This document shows, piece after piece, positions 1 to 7,237 of a stretch of 25,934 bases of DNA (position 1 is the first letter of the stretch; the number at the start of each line of letters is the position of its first letter). Origin of the DNA: DASYSA01 sp036003885 (GTDB taxonomy: Bacteria > Acidobacteriota > Blastocatellia > UBA7656); the NCBI GenBank assembly GCA_036003885.1, contig DASYSA010000482.1, positions 1 to 25,934 of the forward strand. The letters are read 5' to 3'. Position numbers and translations under genes: made by a program. The notes under the pieces were generated by a model. The model worked only from the letters and a program-made list of their open reading frames with translations. It was not told the origin of the DNA and did not search any database.

Positions 1-108
1 AATGAGCTGAGAGTGATAAATTTGTGAGAAGATTTTGACCGATGAGTAGGCGAAGAATTCTCAGGCGGTGGGCTGCTCTTTGGTTGTACAGACCGTAGAG
101 AGGAATCT

Positions 109-143
109 CTGGTGGCGGCGCGCCCCGCCCGCGCCGCCACCAG
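109..143 (-). terminator. GC-rich hairpin after FMN reductase gene
   Basis: A perfect 13-bp inverted repeat (CTGGTGGCGGCGC at 109-121, GCGCCGCCACCAG at 131-143) with a 9-nt loop begins 4 nt beyond the stop of the leftward FMN reductase gene. The position and stability fit a transcription terminator or 3'-end stabiliser for the operon. There is no clear U-run after it on the minus strand, so it is not a textbook intrinsic terminator. Confidence 0.5.
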
Positions 144-147
144 CGTT

Positions 148-714
148 CTATGCTTGTTTCTCTCGCAGCGTTTTCAACGCGCCGCCCCAGGCGACGACCT
201 GGTCAAGCATGGCGTTGACGGACTTCTCTTGCTGGCGCGCGGGCTGGAAGACACTGAAGTTCTCGAAGTCCGTGAAGAGTGAAAGCCCGACCTGCGCTTT
301 CACGTCGGCGACCTGCAACTCGCCCATCACCAGGCGCAGATTCTCCACCGCGCGTACCCCGGATGCGCCGCCGTAGCCGACGAATCCAGCCGCCTTGTTG
401 ACCCACTCGTGGTAGAGGAAATCAATGGCATTTTTGAGCGCGCCCGAAGTCCCGTGGTTGTATTCGGGCGTCACGAAGACGTAGGCGTCGAAGGAGGCGA
501 TCTTGGCAGACCAATCCTTCGTGTGCTGCTGGGTGTACTGGCCCATCAGCGGCGACATCGGCTCATCGAGGAGCGGCAGGTTGAAGTCTTTGATGTCCAC
601 GAGTTCAAACTCGGCGTCGATACGCTTTTGCGCGATTTCGTGCACCCATTTGGCTACGGCCTCGCCTTTGCGGCCGGGCCGCGTGCTTCCGATGATGATG
701 GCAATCCTTATCAT
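148..714 (-). CDS. NAD(P)H-dependent FMN reductase family protein
   Basis: This 188-aa flavodoxin-fold protein belongs to the SsuE/ChrR-like NADPH-dependent FMN reductase family, whose members reduce flavin, quinones, azo compounds or metals in the cytoplasm using NAD(P)H. The N-terminal flavin phosphate loop is visible as GSTRPGR (residues 9-15). The family signature PEYNHGTSGALKNAID (83-98) contacts the isoalloxazine ring. Length is normal for the family and no signal peptide is present. The ATG at 714 follows a strong GGGAGGAA ribosome binding site. The gene is last in a leftward operon, 41 bp after pirin and behind a MarR regulator. That company suggests a role in quinone or electrophile detoxification, but the substrate cannot be read from the sequence. 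Confidence 0.93.
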   Translation of the reverse strand: MIRIAIIIGSTRPGRKGEAVAKWVHEIAQKRIDAEFELVDIKDFNLPLLDEPMSPLMGQYTQQHTKDWSAKIASFDAYVFVTPEYNHGTSGALKNAIDFLYHEWVNKAAGFVGYGGASGVRAVENLRLVMGELQVADVKAQVGLSLFTDFENFSVFQPARQQEKSVNAMLDQVVAWGGALKTLREKQA

Positions 715-755
715 GAATTCCTCCCTGCGGTTTCCGTTACCAATACTCTAATCAT

Positions 756-1679
756 TCAATAGTTAATCACGCCCATCCTGCCCTCACGGTAATCCTCAAT
801 CGCCTGCCGGATTTCCGCCTGCGTGTTCATCACAAACGGCCCGTAGCGCGCGACTGGTTCGTTCAAGGGCACTCCGGCGATGAGCAACAGTTCGAGCGTG
901 GCCTGGGCGTCGGCCGGACTTTCGATTCTCACTTCATCGCCGTCCTGGCCGAACAGAACCATCTGCCCGTCCCCAGCGCGCTCGCCCTCTGCTCCGAACA
1001 GCCCCTCTCCCTCCACGACGTAAGCGAAGCCGTTGTAAGCGCCGGGGATCTTTTGGTTGACCACGCCTCCGGGCTCGATCTTGTAATGCAGGTAGACGAT
1101 CGGCGTGCGCGTTTCAATAACGGCCTTCTTGCCCATCGCTTCGCCTGCGATCACACTCACCATCACAAGGCCATCGGCCGAAGTCGCTTTAGGTATTTGC
1201 GAGTTCGGGATCTCCTGGTACCGCGGTTTCATCATCTTGTCGCGCTTCGGCAGGTTCACCCACAGTTGGAATCCGTGCATCCGGCCTCCGCGGCGCGCGA
1301 ACTCTCTGTCGGGCATCTCCGAGTGGATCACCCCCGCTCCGGCGGTCATCCACTGAACGTCACCCGGCTTTAGGCGTCCGGCGTGTCCCCGAGAATCCTT
1401 ATGCTCCATATCCCCCGACAGCAGGTAGGTCACAGTCTCGAATCCGCGATGCGGATGGTCCGGCGCGCCTTTCGCTTCACCGGGTGCCAGTTCCATTGGC
1501 CCCATCTCGTCAAGTAACAGGAACGGATCAAACTCTGAAAACGACGCTTTGGGGAACGGACGGCGGACAAGAAAGCCCGCGCCTTCCAGAGTCTCGACGC
1601 TGTTCACGACTCCGGCGACCGTGCGCACTCCGCTCGAGCGACTCTCCTCATTTCTCATTGCTCTATTTACCATCGACAT
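756..1679 (-). CDS. Pirin family protein
   Basis: This is a bicupin pirin-like protein of 307 aa. Pirins bind a metal in the N-terminal cupin, and some act as quercetin 2,3-dioxygenases or redox sensors. The metal-site residues are visible: DHPHRGFET gives His75 and His77, and GVIHSEMP gives His119 and Glu121. The C-terminal cupin (about 190-285) lacks a comparable ligand set, as usual. An upstream start at 1745 is possible but would overlap the MarR gene. I chose the ATG at 1679 because GAGAGGAG lies 7 nt before it; a second ATG at 1673 is also possible. It sits between the MarR regulator and the FMN reductase in one operon, a common pairing for redox-stress loci. Confidence 0.93.
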   Translation of the reverse strand: MSMVNRAMRNEESRSSGVRTVAGVVNSVETLEGAGFLVRRPFPKASFSEFDPFLLLDEMGPMELAPGEAKGAPDHPHRGFETVTYLLSGDMEHKDSRGHAGRLKPGDVQWMTAGAGVIHSEMPDREFARRGGRMHGFQLWVNLPKRDKMMKPRYQEIPNSQIPKATSADGLVMVSVIAGEAMGKKAVIETRTPIVYLHYKIEPGGVVNQKIPGAYNGFAYVVEGEGLFGAEGERAGDGQMVLFGQDGDEVRIESPADAQATLELLLIAGVPLNEPVARYGPFVMNTQAEIRQAIEDYREGRMGVINY

Positions 1680-1722
1680 AACATCTCCTCTCTTTACCGA
1701 TTTGCCTCGCGTGATAAACGAC

Positions 1723-2220
1723 TCACGCGGTGACCGCCTCATCACTCTGTTTTAACGCGCCTGCCGCCTCATAGCCGATCTTCTTCAGCAGCCGGATGAG
1801 CGATTCACGCTCCGCTCTGGTCAGGGAGGCGGACGCGAGTCGTTCCATGTCCGCGGCGTGATCGGCGTAGACGCGGGTGATCACCTTCCTGCCTTCCTTC
1901 GTCAAATGAACTATTCTCGCCCGCCGGTCGGTGCCGTGCGCGCGCCGCTCCACCAACCCCTTCGTCTCTAACCGGTCAACTGCGACGGTGATCGAGCCGC
2001 TCGTCAGCAGAACTTTCTTTCCGATCTCGTTTACGGGAAGCGACCCTTTGTGCAGGAGGGCTTCGAGCACGGCGAAGTCGCTGCCGCACATCTCCAACTC
2101 CGAGATGCTCTTTTCGGCGTAGGCCTGAACCGCGCGCGCCGCCTTCCACAACACCAGGAAAACGTGAACGCCACTTCCGCCCGTCAACGATTCCTGTTTG
2201 TGCATGCTCCTGTTGGTCAT
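1723..2220 (-). CDS. MarR family transcriptional regulator
   Basis: A 165-aa winged-helix regulator. The recognition region runs about residues 60-110 (LPVNEIGKKVLLTSGSIT, then DRLETKGLVERR and the wing DRRARIVHLTKEG), a standard MarR pattern. Flanking helices would form the dimer interface. One cysteine (Cys45) lies just before the DNA-binding domain and could be redox-active, which is inference. A longer reading frame to 2325 exists, but it would run through the promoter, so I place the start at the ATG at 2220. That ATG abuts the operator palindrome and has no leader Shine-Dalgarno, suggesting a nearly leaderless message. An internal ATG at 2205 is preceded by AGGAG, but only 1 nt away. 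It heads the pirin/FMN reductase operon and is probably its repressor. Confidence 0.9.
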   Translation of the reverse strand: MTNRSMHKQESLTGGSGVHVFLVLWKAARAVQAYAEKSISELEMCGSDFAVLEALLHKGSLPVNEIGKKVLLTSGSITVAVDRLETKGLVERRAHGTDRRARIVHLTKEGRKVITRVYADHAADMERLASASLTRAERESLIRLLKKIGYEAAGALKQSDEAVTA

Positions 2221-2261
2221 TACCTTGATGTCAAGATACTTCAGATCAAGGTAGATGTCAA
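2221..2261 (-). promoter_or_regulatory. Promoter and operator of MarR operon
   Basis: On the minus strand, TTGACA (2256-2261) and TATCTT (2233-2238) are separated by exactly 17 bp, a good sigma-70-type promoter. The -10 box is the left arm of an 18-bp near-perfect palindrome (plus strand TACCTTGATGTCAAGATA, 2221-2238, one mismatched pair) ending immediately before the MarR start codon. A further inverted pair, TCAAG-N3-CTTGA (2258-2270), overlaps the -35. MarR proteins bind such 16-20 bp palindromes, so autorepression by occlusion of the -10 is the natural reading. Confidence 0.75.
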
Positions 2262-2344
2262 GTGCCTTGACTGTCAGGGGTGCGTCATGATTTTGGGAGG
2301 GACGCCACGGGCTTAACCGTCGCAAAAGTGCTTCACGCTAAAGT

Positions 2345-2384
2345 TTCTCATTAACACCTCACTGGAGTGAGGTGTTAATGAGAA
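2345..2384. repeat. Perfect 19-bp inverted repeat
   Basis: The arm at 2345-2363 is exactly complementary to 2366-2384, with only GG between, so the 40-bp unit could form a long hairpin or cruciform. It lies between the MarR operon and the small membrane protein gene. The flanking AAAGTGCTTCAC (2325-2336) and the TTAACACC within the left arm recur with a related hairpin near 15585-15630. It may be a dispersed palindromic element, or a terminator-like structure. Confidence 0.8.
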
Positions 2385-2510
2385 CCGGGGCTTCGCGACC
2401 CTTGAAGTCCCACATTTAGTTAGACCCCAAAATCGTGACGCGCACCCGACTGTCAGCGCCGGCTGACGCGCGTTAGGGAGATCCGGGGGGAGCGTTAGAA
2501 CTCTCCTGTC

Positions 2511-2558
2511 TGCGATAATGATCTCATCGGGTTTGATGGGCGCAAGCAGGAGGTGATC
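2511..2558 (+). promoter_or_regulatory. Extended -10 and long Shine-Dalgarno
   Basis: TGCGATAAT (2511-2519) resembles an extended -10 element; I see no convincing -35. Downstream, AGGAGGTGATC (2548-2558) matches the anti-Shine-Dalgarno tail of 16S rRNA over 11 nt and ends 1 nt before the ATG at 2560, which decides that start. Translation should be efficient. Confidence 0.5.
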
Positions 2559-2559
2559 A

Positions 2560-2934
2560 ATGCGTTTCTCCAGGCGTGTTTTTATGGCAGCGGGTATTTG
2601 GGGTGTGCTCGTGATATTGCCGCTGTACTTCCTCGAGTCGACGATAAATGAGCACCAGACGCCACCCATTACCCATGCCGAGTACTACTACGGCTTCATT
2701 GGCGTCACGCTGATGTGGCAGATTCTCTTCCTGGTGATCGCGCGCGATCCGGTCAAATATCGCACAATCATTCTGGTCGCCATCCTGGAGAAACTGAGCT
2801 ATGGCTTGGCCGTGCCATTGTTGTTCTTCGCCAACCGTGTACCCTGCCCGGTCTTACTTACAAGTCTCCCCGATCTCGTGTGGGCGACGCTATTCGCGAT
2901 TGCTTTTTGGAAGACGCCTGTTACCGACGTATGA
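2560..2934 (+). CDS. Small four-helix membrane protein, unknown function
   Basis: A 124-aa hydrophobic protein with about four predicted transmembrane segments (roughly residues 8-26, 44-62, 68-90 and 100-118). The first loop is polar and contains an EYYYG patch, and a short basic loop (DPVKYR) follows the second helix. I recognise no catalytic motif and cannot name the family. The start is secured by an 11-nt Shine-Dalgarno. It ends 95 bp before the histidine kinase gene on the same strand, but that gene appears to have its own promoter, so a functional link is not established. Confidence 0.8.
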   Translation: MRFSRRVFMAAGIWGVLVILPLYFLESTINEHQTPPITHAEYYYGFIGVTLMWQILFLVIARDPVKYRTIILVAILEKLSYGLAVPLLFFANRVPCPVLLTSLPDLVWATLFAIAFWKTPVTDV

Positions 2935-2967
2935 GTTCACAATCTCTCGACATTCTTTTACCTGTAC

Positions 2968-2985
2968 TTGACATAGTTTGACATA
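2968..2985 (+). promoter_or_regulatory. Tandem TTGACATA repeat before histidine kinase
   Basis: TTGACATA occurs at 2968-2975 and again at 2978-2985, a 10-bp periodic direct repeat 45-60 bp before the kinase ATG. Either copy could serve as a -35, but the downstream -10 candidates (TATGCT 2994-2999, TTTATG 3001-3006) are poor or badly spaced. OmpR/PhoB-type regulators bind direct repeats of about 10-11 bp, so this may be an autoregulatory site for the response regulator encoded at 4844. That is inference. Confidence 0.4.
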
Positions 2986-3029
2986 CACCAGGCTATGCTT
3001 TTTATGCCGCAAGGACTCTGGAGGTTGGA

Positions 3030-4727
3030 ATGAAGACTAAGACAAGAAAGTTCTGGAGTGGCAATAAACGCTTCCGGCTTATGCTCACCCTTGAACTCGC
3101 GGTTATGCTGCCCGCGGCAGCGCTCATATATGTCAACTTCCACCACCTGGAATCCATTAAGCGCGACAAGAATGTGGAGGCCAGCATCCACCGCGACTTC
3201 CAGTATATGCTCGGGGTCTCCGAAAAGAAGATCAACGACAAAATCTACACGATCACGGAAGAGATGAGGGATGTCTTTCCGACTCTTGACACCGACACGG
3301 AGGTGGATCGGGGAAGGAAGCTGGAGCTCATTTTGTCGAAGAATCCCTGGCTGACGCACGTCTTCTTCTTCGACGCCGAGAAAGGCCTCCTGTTTCGTTC
3401 GCAGCCGCAGCAGATGACTGACCTACACTTCCGTGAGGGGCATGATCGCCTGAGCGAAATGTACCGTGGGTGGTTCGGGATGGAAGGCAAGATGGTATGC
3501 GATGGGATCCACAAGAAGAGCCGGGCCATAACATTCTACGGCGAACAGGTAGAGCGCGACGGCGGCTATAGTTTTGTGACATCCGCCTTCTTTACGTTCC
3601 CGCAGCTCTCCAGGGACCGGGTTGTGTTTGGCGGGATCGGCTTCGACCCCGATTACCTCAAACAAACCTTCTTTCCCCAAATGCTCGAAGAGCTAATCGC
3701 GCAGAAGTTTAGTGAGGATCGTGGAAATCAGCTTGCTATGGCGGTCTATCGCTCGGACTATGACCGCGAGCCAGGAGATAGGTGGCTCGCCGCTTCAACC
3801 GGGTGGGGAGATGGAAAACCGGAGGTTTCGCGCAACCTGGAGGACGTTTTCCGGGGGCTAGCGCTGGGCGTCAAGTTTCAAGGCACGACCGTCGAAGCGA
3901 TAGGGCGCCGCTGGGTTCAACAAAGCCTTCTCATTCTTGGCGTGCTTTCGTTGCTGATGATCGGCGGGCTCGCGCTGACGTATCGCAGCGTCAGCAAGGA
4001 GATGGACCTGGCCCGTCTGAAATCCGACTTCGTTTCCAACGTGTCGCACGAGCTTCGCACGCCGCTGTCGCTCATCCAGTTGTACGCGGAGACACTCGAG
4101 CTTGGGCGCATTAAGACCGAGGAAAAGAAGGAAGAGTACTATCGCATCATTCGCAAGGAAAGCGAGCGGCTGGGCCGCTTGATCAACAACATTCTCGATT
4201 TCTCCCGCATAGAGGCCGGACGCAAGGAGTACGATATGCGTGAGACTGACATTGCGGAACTGGTGCGCAACACCCTGGACGCCTATCGCTATCAAATCGA
4301 GAAGAACGGTTTCGAGTTTGAGGCGAGCATCGACTCAAGCATCCCAACTGTGCGTGTTGACCGGGAAGCAATCGCCCGCGCGCTCCTCAACCTTGTCAAC
4401 AACGCTCTGAAATACTCAGTCGATGAAAAGTTCCTGGCCGTTAAGCTGTATAGCGCGAGTGGCGTGGTGAAGCTGGAGGTGGTCGATCGCGGCATAGGCA
4501 TCGCGCGCCGGGATCAGTCGAAGATCTTCGAGAAGTTCTACCGGACCTGTGACCCGCTGGTGCACAACACTAAGGGAAGCGGCCTGGGCCTGTCGCTGGT
4601 CCGCCACATCACGCACGCGCACGGAGGAGAGGTGGAGGTGGAAAGCACCCCCGGGAAAGGCAGCAAGTTCACTCTGTCGTTGCCGCTGCCAGTGGACACG
4701 CAACAGCCGGCGAATGGCGCGGCATGA
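3030..4727 (+). CDS. Membrane sensor histidine kinase
   Basis: A 565-aa inner-membrane kinase. One transmembrane helix is at about residues 18-36 and a second at 298-318, enclosing a roughly 260-residue extracytoplasmic sensor that I do not recognise. HisKA follows with the phospho-acceptor His340 in SHELRTPLSL. The ATPase domain has the N box NLVNNALKYS (454-463), G1 DRGIGI (486-491), F box FEKFYR (500-505) and G2 GSGLGLSLV (516-524). All key residues are present, so it should autophosphorylate and pass phosphate to a response regulator, presumably the one encoded next at 4844. The ATG follows GGAGG by 5 nt. It is the first gene of a signalling cluster with the regulator and a PP2C phosphatase. 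The ligand is unknown. Confidence 0.95.
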   Translation: MKTKTRKFWSGNKRFRLMLTLELAVMLPAAALIYVNFHHLESIKRDKNVEASIHRDFQYMLGVSEKKINDKIYTITEEMRDVFPTLDTDTEVDRGRKLELILSKNPWLTHVFFFDAEKGLLFRSQPQQMTDLHFREGHDRLSEMYRGWFGMEGKMVCDGIHKKSRAITFYGEQVERDGGYSFVTSAFFTFPQLSRDRVVFGGIGFDPDYLKQTFFPQMLEELIAQKFSEDRGNQLAMAVYRSDYDREPGDRWLAASTGWGDGKPEVSRNLEDVFRGLALGVKFQGTTVEAIGRRWVQQSLLILGVLSLLMIGGLALTYRSVSKEMDLARLKSDFVSNVSHELRTPLSLIQLYAETLELGRIKTEEKKEEYYRIIRKESERLGRLINNILDFSRIEAGRKEYDMRETDIAELVRNTLDAYRYQIEKNGFEFEASIDSSIPTVRVDREAIARALLNLVNNALKYSVDEKFLAVKLYSASGVVKLEVVDRGIGIARRDQSKIFEKFYRTCDPLVHNTKGSGLGLSLVRHITHAHGGEVEVESTPGKGSKFTLSLPLPVDTQQPANGAA

Positions 4728-4741
4728 GGCGGAGCCGCATC

Positions 4742-4807
4742 ATGAAAACCAATGTAGACAAAATCAACCAGTGCGCAGGCGAGCGATGCCGAATCGGAAC
4801 ACGCTGA
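4742..4807 (+). CDS. Possible 21-aa small ORF between kinase and regulator
   Basis: The 116-bp gap between kinase and response regulator holds an ATG at 4742 preceded by GGAG at a 7-nt spacing, opening 21 codons that end at 4807. The same frame also begins at 4724 with an ATGA overlap of the kinase stop, which would give 27 codons. The peptide is basic and contains two cysteines (Cys11, Cys16). It could be a leader or coupling ORF, or chance; there is no homology support. Confidence 0.25.
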   Translation: MKTNVDKINQCAGERCRIGTR

Positions 4808-4843
4808 GCCGCGCGCCGTAGCGAAGCCGAGGAGATACCAGGT

Positions 4844-5527
4844 ATGAGAACGCGCATCTTAATCGTCGAGGACGAACCAGCCATGGTGGCCGGACTGCGT
4901 GACAACTTTGAATACGAAGGCTACGACGTGATCAGCGCGGGGGACGGCGTACAGGGCCTGGAACGGGCACTGGCTGAACATCCCGACCTCGTCGTGCTGG
5001 ACGTAATGATGCCACGAATGAGCGGCCTCGACGTCTGCAAGCAGTTGAAAGCCAAGCGACCAGCACTGCCCATCATCATGCTGACCGCGCGCGGCCAGGA
5101 AATCGACAAGGTTGTCGGCCTTGAACTTGGCGCCGATGATTACGTCACCAAGCCGTTCTCGATCCGCGAGCTGATGGCGCGCGTGAAAGCGGTGCTGCGT
5201 CGGGTCTCGCCGCCGGTGACCGCGCCGGAGGTTTATCGGTTCAGCGATGTCGAGGTCAACACTCGCAGCAATGAGGTGCGACGCGCCGGCACACCCGTCG
5301 AGCTGTCGTCGAAGGAGTTCGCGCTGCTTGCTTACTTTGTCGCCCATCCTGCGGAGACGCTCAGCCGCGACCGCCTGCTGGATGCAGTATGGGGTTATGA
5401 CAACTACCCCAACACGCGAACCGTAGACACCCACGTCCTTCATCTCAGGCAGAAGCTGGAACTTAATCCCGAAGAACCGCGGCTTATTCTGACCGTGCAC
5501 GGCAGCGGTTACAAGTTCGTGGGATGA
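4844..5527 (+). CDS. OmpR-family response regulator
   Basis: A 227-aa two-domain regulator. The receiver domain (1-120) has the acidic pocket at Glu9-Asp10, phospho-acceptor Asp53 in VLDVMMP, Thr81 in MLTARG and the invariant Lys103 in TKPF. The C-terminal winged helix (about 130-227) has the PhoB/OmpR pattern, with ELSSKEFALL, the recognition segment TRTVDTHVLHLRQKLE and the wing VHGSGYKFVG. It should be phosphorylated by the kinase encoded just upstream and then bind DNA as a dimer on direct repeats. The ATG follows GAGGAG by about 9 nt. A PP2C phosphatase gene starts 12 bp after its stop, so the genes are very likely co-transcribed. Confidence 0.95.
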   Translation: MRTRILIVEDEPAMVAGLRDNFEYEGYDVISAGDGVQGLERALAEHPDLVVLDVMMPRMSGLDVCKQLKAKRPALPIIMLTARGQEIDKVVGLELGADDYVTKPFSIRELMARVKAVLRRVSPPVTAPEVYRFSDVEVNTRSNEVRRAGTPVELSSKEFALLAYFVAHPAETLSRDRLLDAVWGYDNYPNTRTVDTHVLHLRQKLELNPEEPRLILTVHGSGYKFVG

Positions 5528-5539
5528 GGTAATGATCTT

Positions 5540-6427
5540 ATGAGTCAGTCAGGATTCACCGGGGGATTGGCGGCAGGTCTTGCGGTTGATGCTCAACTCC
5601 CATCGCCTGCGCGCCGGAAACCAGATAAGCGGGCCCGCCACCGGGAGCTGGCGTTGAAGCTCGCGGCAATTCAGAAGGACTACGCCGATCTGCACGCGGC
5701 GCTCTCCGAAGCTGCGCAGGTGTACCGTCGCCTGTGCGCGCCGCGTCTGGTGCGGCACGGGGACTTTGAGATTGCCAGCGAAATGTTCGCCGCTCGCCAC
5801 CTGCCCGGTGACTTTTTCACCCTGGAGGAGACTGGCGACACCGTAACACTTGCTCTGGGTGACATCAGCGGCAAAGGCCTGGCAGCCGGGATGTGGATTA
5901 CTCTCCTGTTAGGGCTGATCGGGACGCATCGCGCCACGAGTGCGGAGCCGCAGGCGATTGTTTCGGGAGTGAACCGCGACCTCTGCCGCCTGTCATTGGG
6001 GGCGCCGCTTGCCAGCTTGTTCCTGGCGAGGCTCGATTCGGCGAGTGGCACGCTCGACTACTGCAGCGCCGGACATCCTCCCGCGCTGCTGTTGCGCGCA
6101 GACGGAAAGCTGGAATCGCTTTCCGAAGGAGGACCGCTTCTCGGGGTGGTCCCCAACGCCTCCTTCGTCAGTGGAAGCGCAGAACTGCGGGTCGGAGACG
6201 TACTGCTGGCTTACTCGGATGGTATCCTCGAGGCGCGCAACTACGCCGATCAGGAATTCGGCCTCGAGCATCTTGAGGGGCAGCTGCGTCGTGCGCGAAA
6301 CGGCTCCGCCGATGCGATTTTGTTTTCAGTCCTGGGCGCCGTCCAGGATTTCGCCGGCGCTTGCCCGCAGGCCGACGACATGTCACTTGTGGTCGTGGGA
6401 CGACGTTCGCCTCGACACCAGGGTTGA
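5540..6427 (+). CDS. SpoIIE-type PP2C serine/threonine phosphatase
   Basis: A 295-aa soluble protein. Residues 35-65 are charged and helical, probably a short coiled coil. The SpoIIE/RsbU-like PP2C domain covers about 75-290. Metal-binding aspartates are visible in PGDFF (Asp91), GDISGKG (Asp108), SDGILE (Asp227) and ADDMSL (Asp279-Asp280). The second aspartate usually seen in the first motif (GDYYD type) is Thr94 here, so metal binding may be altered. Such enzymes usually dephosphorylate anti-anti-sigma (STAS) proteins in partner-switching pathways. No STAS or anti-sigma kinase gene is nearby, so the target is unknown. It follows the response regulator by 12 bp, implying that two-component output and phosphatase are co-expressed. 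Only a weak Shine-Dalgarno (TGAGGT) precedes the ATG. Confidence 0.92.
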   Translation: MSQSGFTGGLAAGLAVDAQLPSPARRKPDKRARHRELALKLAAIQKDYADLHAALSEAAQVYRRLCAPRLVRHGDFEIASEMFAARHLPGDFFTLEETGDTVTLALGDISGKGLAAGMWITLLLGLIGTHRATSAEPQAIVSGVNRDLCRLSLGAPLASLFLARLDSASGTLDYCSAGHPPALLLRADGKLESLSEGGPLLGVVPNASFVSGSAELRVGDVLLAYSDGILEARNYADQEFGLEHLEGQLRRARNGSADAILFSVLGAVQDFAGACPQADDMSLVVVGRRSPRHQG

Positions 6428-6583
6428 AAGAGTCGCGCTGCTGACGACCGTTGAGGCTTTGTGGCAGGGCTGTTGCTAGGTGAATGATGAAATGTCAGTC
6501 GGGGTTGCGTGCGGGTGTCTTGTTTTAGCAGCTTTAAGGCAGTCGCGTATTAGCAAACCAGAACTAGAGGAGGACTTTTTTTC

Positions 6584-7063
6584 ATGGAGCAGAGAATTGA
6601 TTACCTGAAAGCTGGCCGCGGCGCGTACCAGGCCATGCTTGGTCTTGAGAAATACCTTCATGAATGCGGACTCGAAGAATCTCTTATTCATCTGATCAAA
6701 CTGCGGACCTCGCAGATCAATGGATGTGCCTACTGCATTGATATGCACTGGAAAGACCTGCGCTCCATTGGCGAGGAGGAACAGCGCCTGTACGGACTGG
6801 ATGCATGGGAGGAATCGCCCTACTACACCGATCGCGAGCGCGCCGCGCTAGCGTGGACGGAAGCCGTGACAAGCATTCGGGAGGGACACGCGCCGGATGA
6901 AGTGTATGAACTAGCAGCAAAGCAGTTCACGGAGAAAGAGCTGGCTGACCTGACGCTCGCCATCGCGACGATCAATGCCTGGAACCGGCTCAGCATCGCG
7001 GCCCGAACCGTACCTGGAACCTACCAGCCGGCCAAGGCACGAGAACTTAAGACAGGAGTGTAG
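6584..7063 (+). CDS. Carboxymuconolactone decarboxylase/AhpD-like protein
   Basis: A 159-aa all-helical AhpD-like protein. The redox motif GCAYCIDMH supplies Cys48 and Cys51 with His55, as in the alkylhydroperoxidase AhpD core, and the C-terminal NAWNRLSIAAR segment is typical of this family. Members act as thiol peroxidases or recycle peroxiredoxins; the exact substrate here is unknown. The cytoplasmic location fits the lack of a signal peptide. The ATG follows AGGAGG by 10 nt, with a T-rich spacer. It lies 156 bp after the PP2C gene on the same strand, so co-transcription is possible but not shown. Confidence 0.92.
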   Translation: MEQRIDYLKAGRGAYQAMLGLEKYLHECGLEESLIHLIKLRTSQINGCAYCIDMHWKDLRSIGEEEQRLYGLDAWEESPYYTDRERAALAWTEAVTSIREGHAPDEVYELAAKQFTEKELADLTLAIATINAWNRLSIAARTVPGTYQPAKARELKTGV

Positions 7064-7237
7064 GGCCTTTTCTGAAGAGATAGTGACGCTGGTATTTTGC
7101 TAGACCAACCTTTCGCAATCGACCTGGGCGTAACCTCTCGGGCTGTTGTTAAGGGTGATTTCCGCGGTCAGCCTCGGTCTTCAACTACGATCACGCTTCG
7201 ATTCTCTCAACAACTGCTTAGCGTCCAATCCACGTAC

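Noticed and set aside
409..762. Rightward open frame of 117 codons
   Set aside because: It is antisense to the FMN reductase gene, has no ribosome site and no protein-like pattern.
2313..2669. Leftward open frame of 118 codons
   Set aside because: It runs through the perfect palindrome and is antisense to the membrane protein start; composition is not protein-like.
4859..5500. Leftward open frame of 213 codons
   Set aside because: It lies wholly antisense to the response regulator, whose domains are unambiguous.
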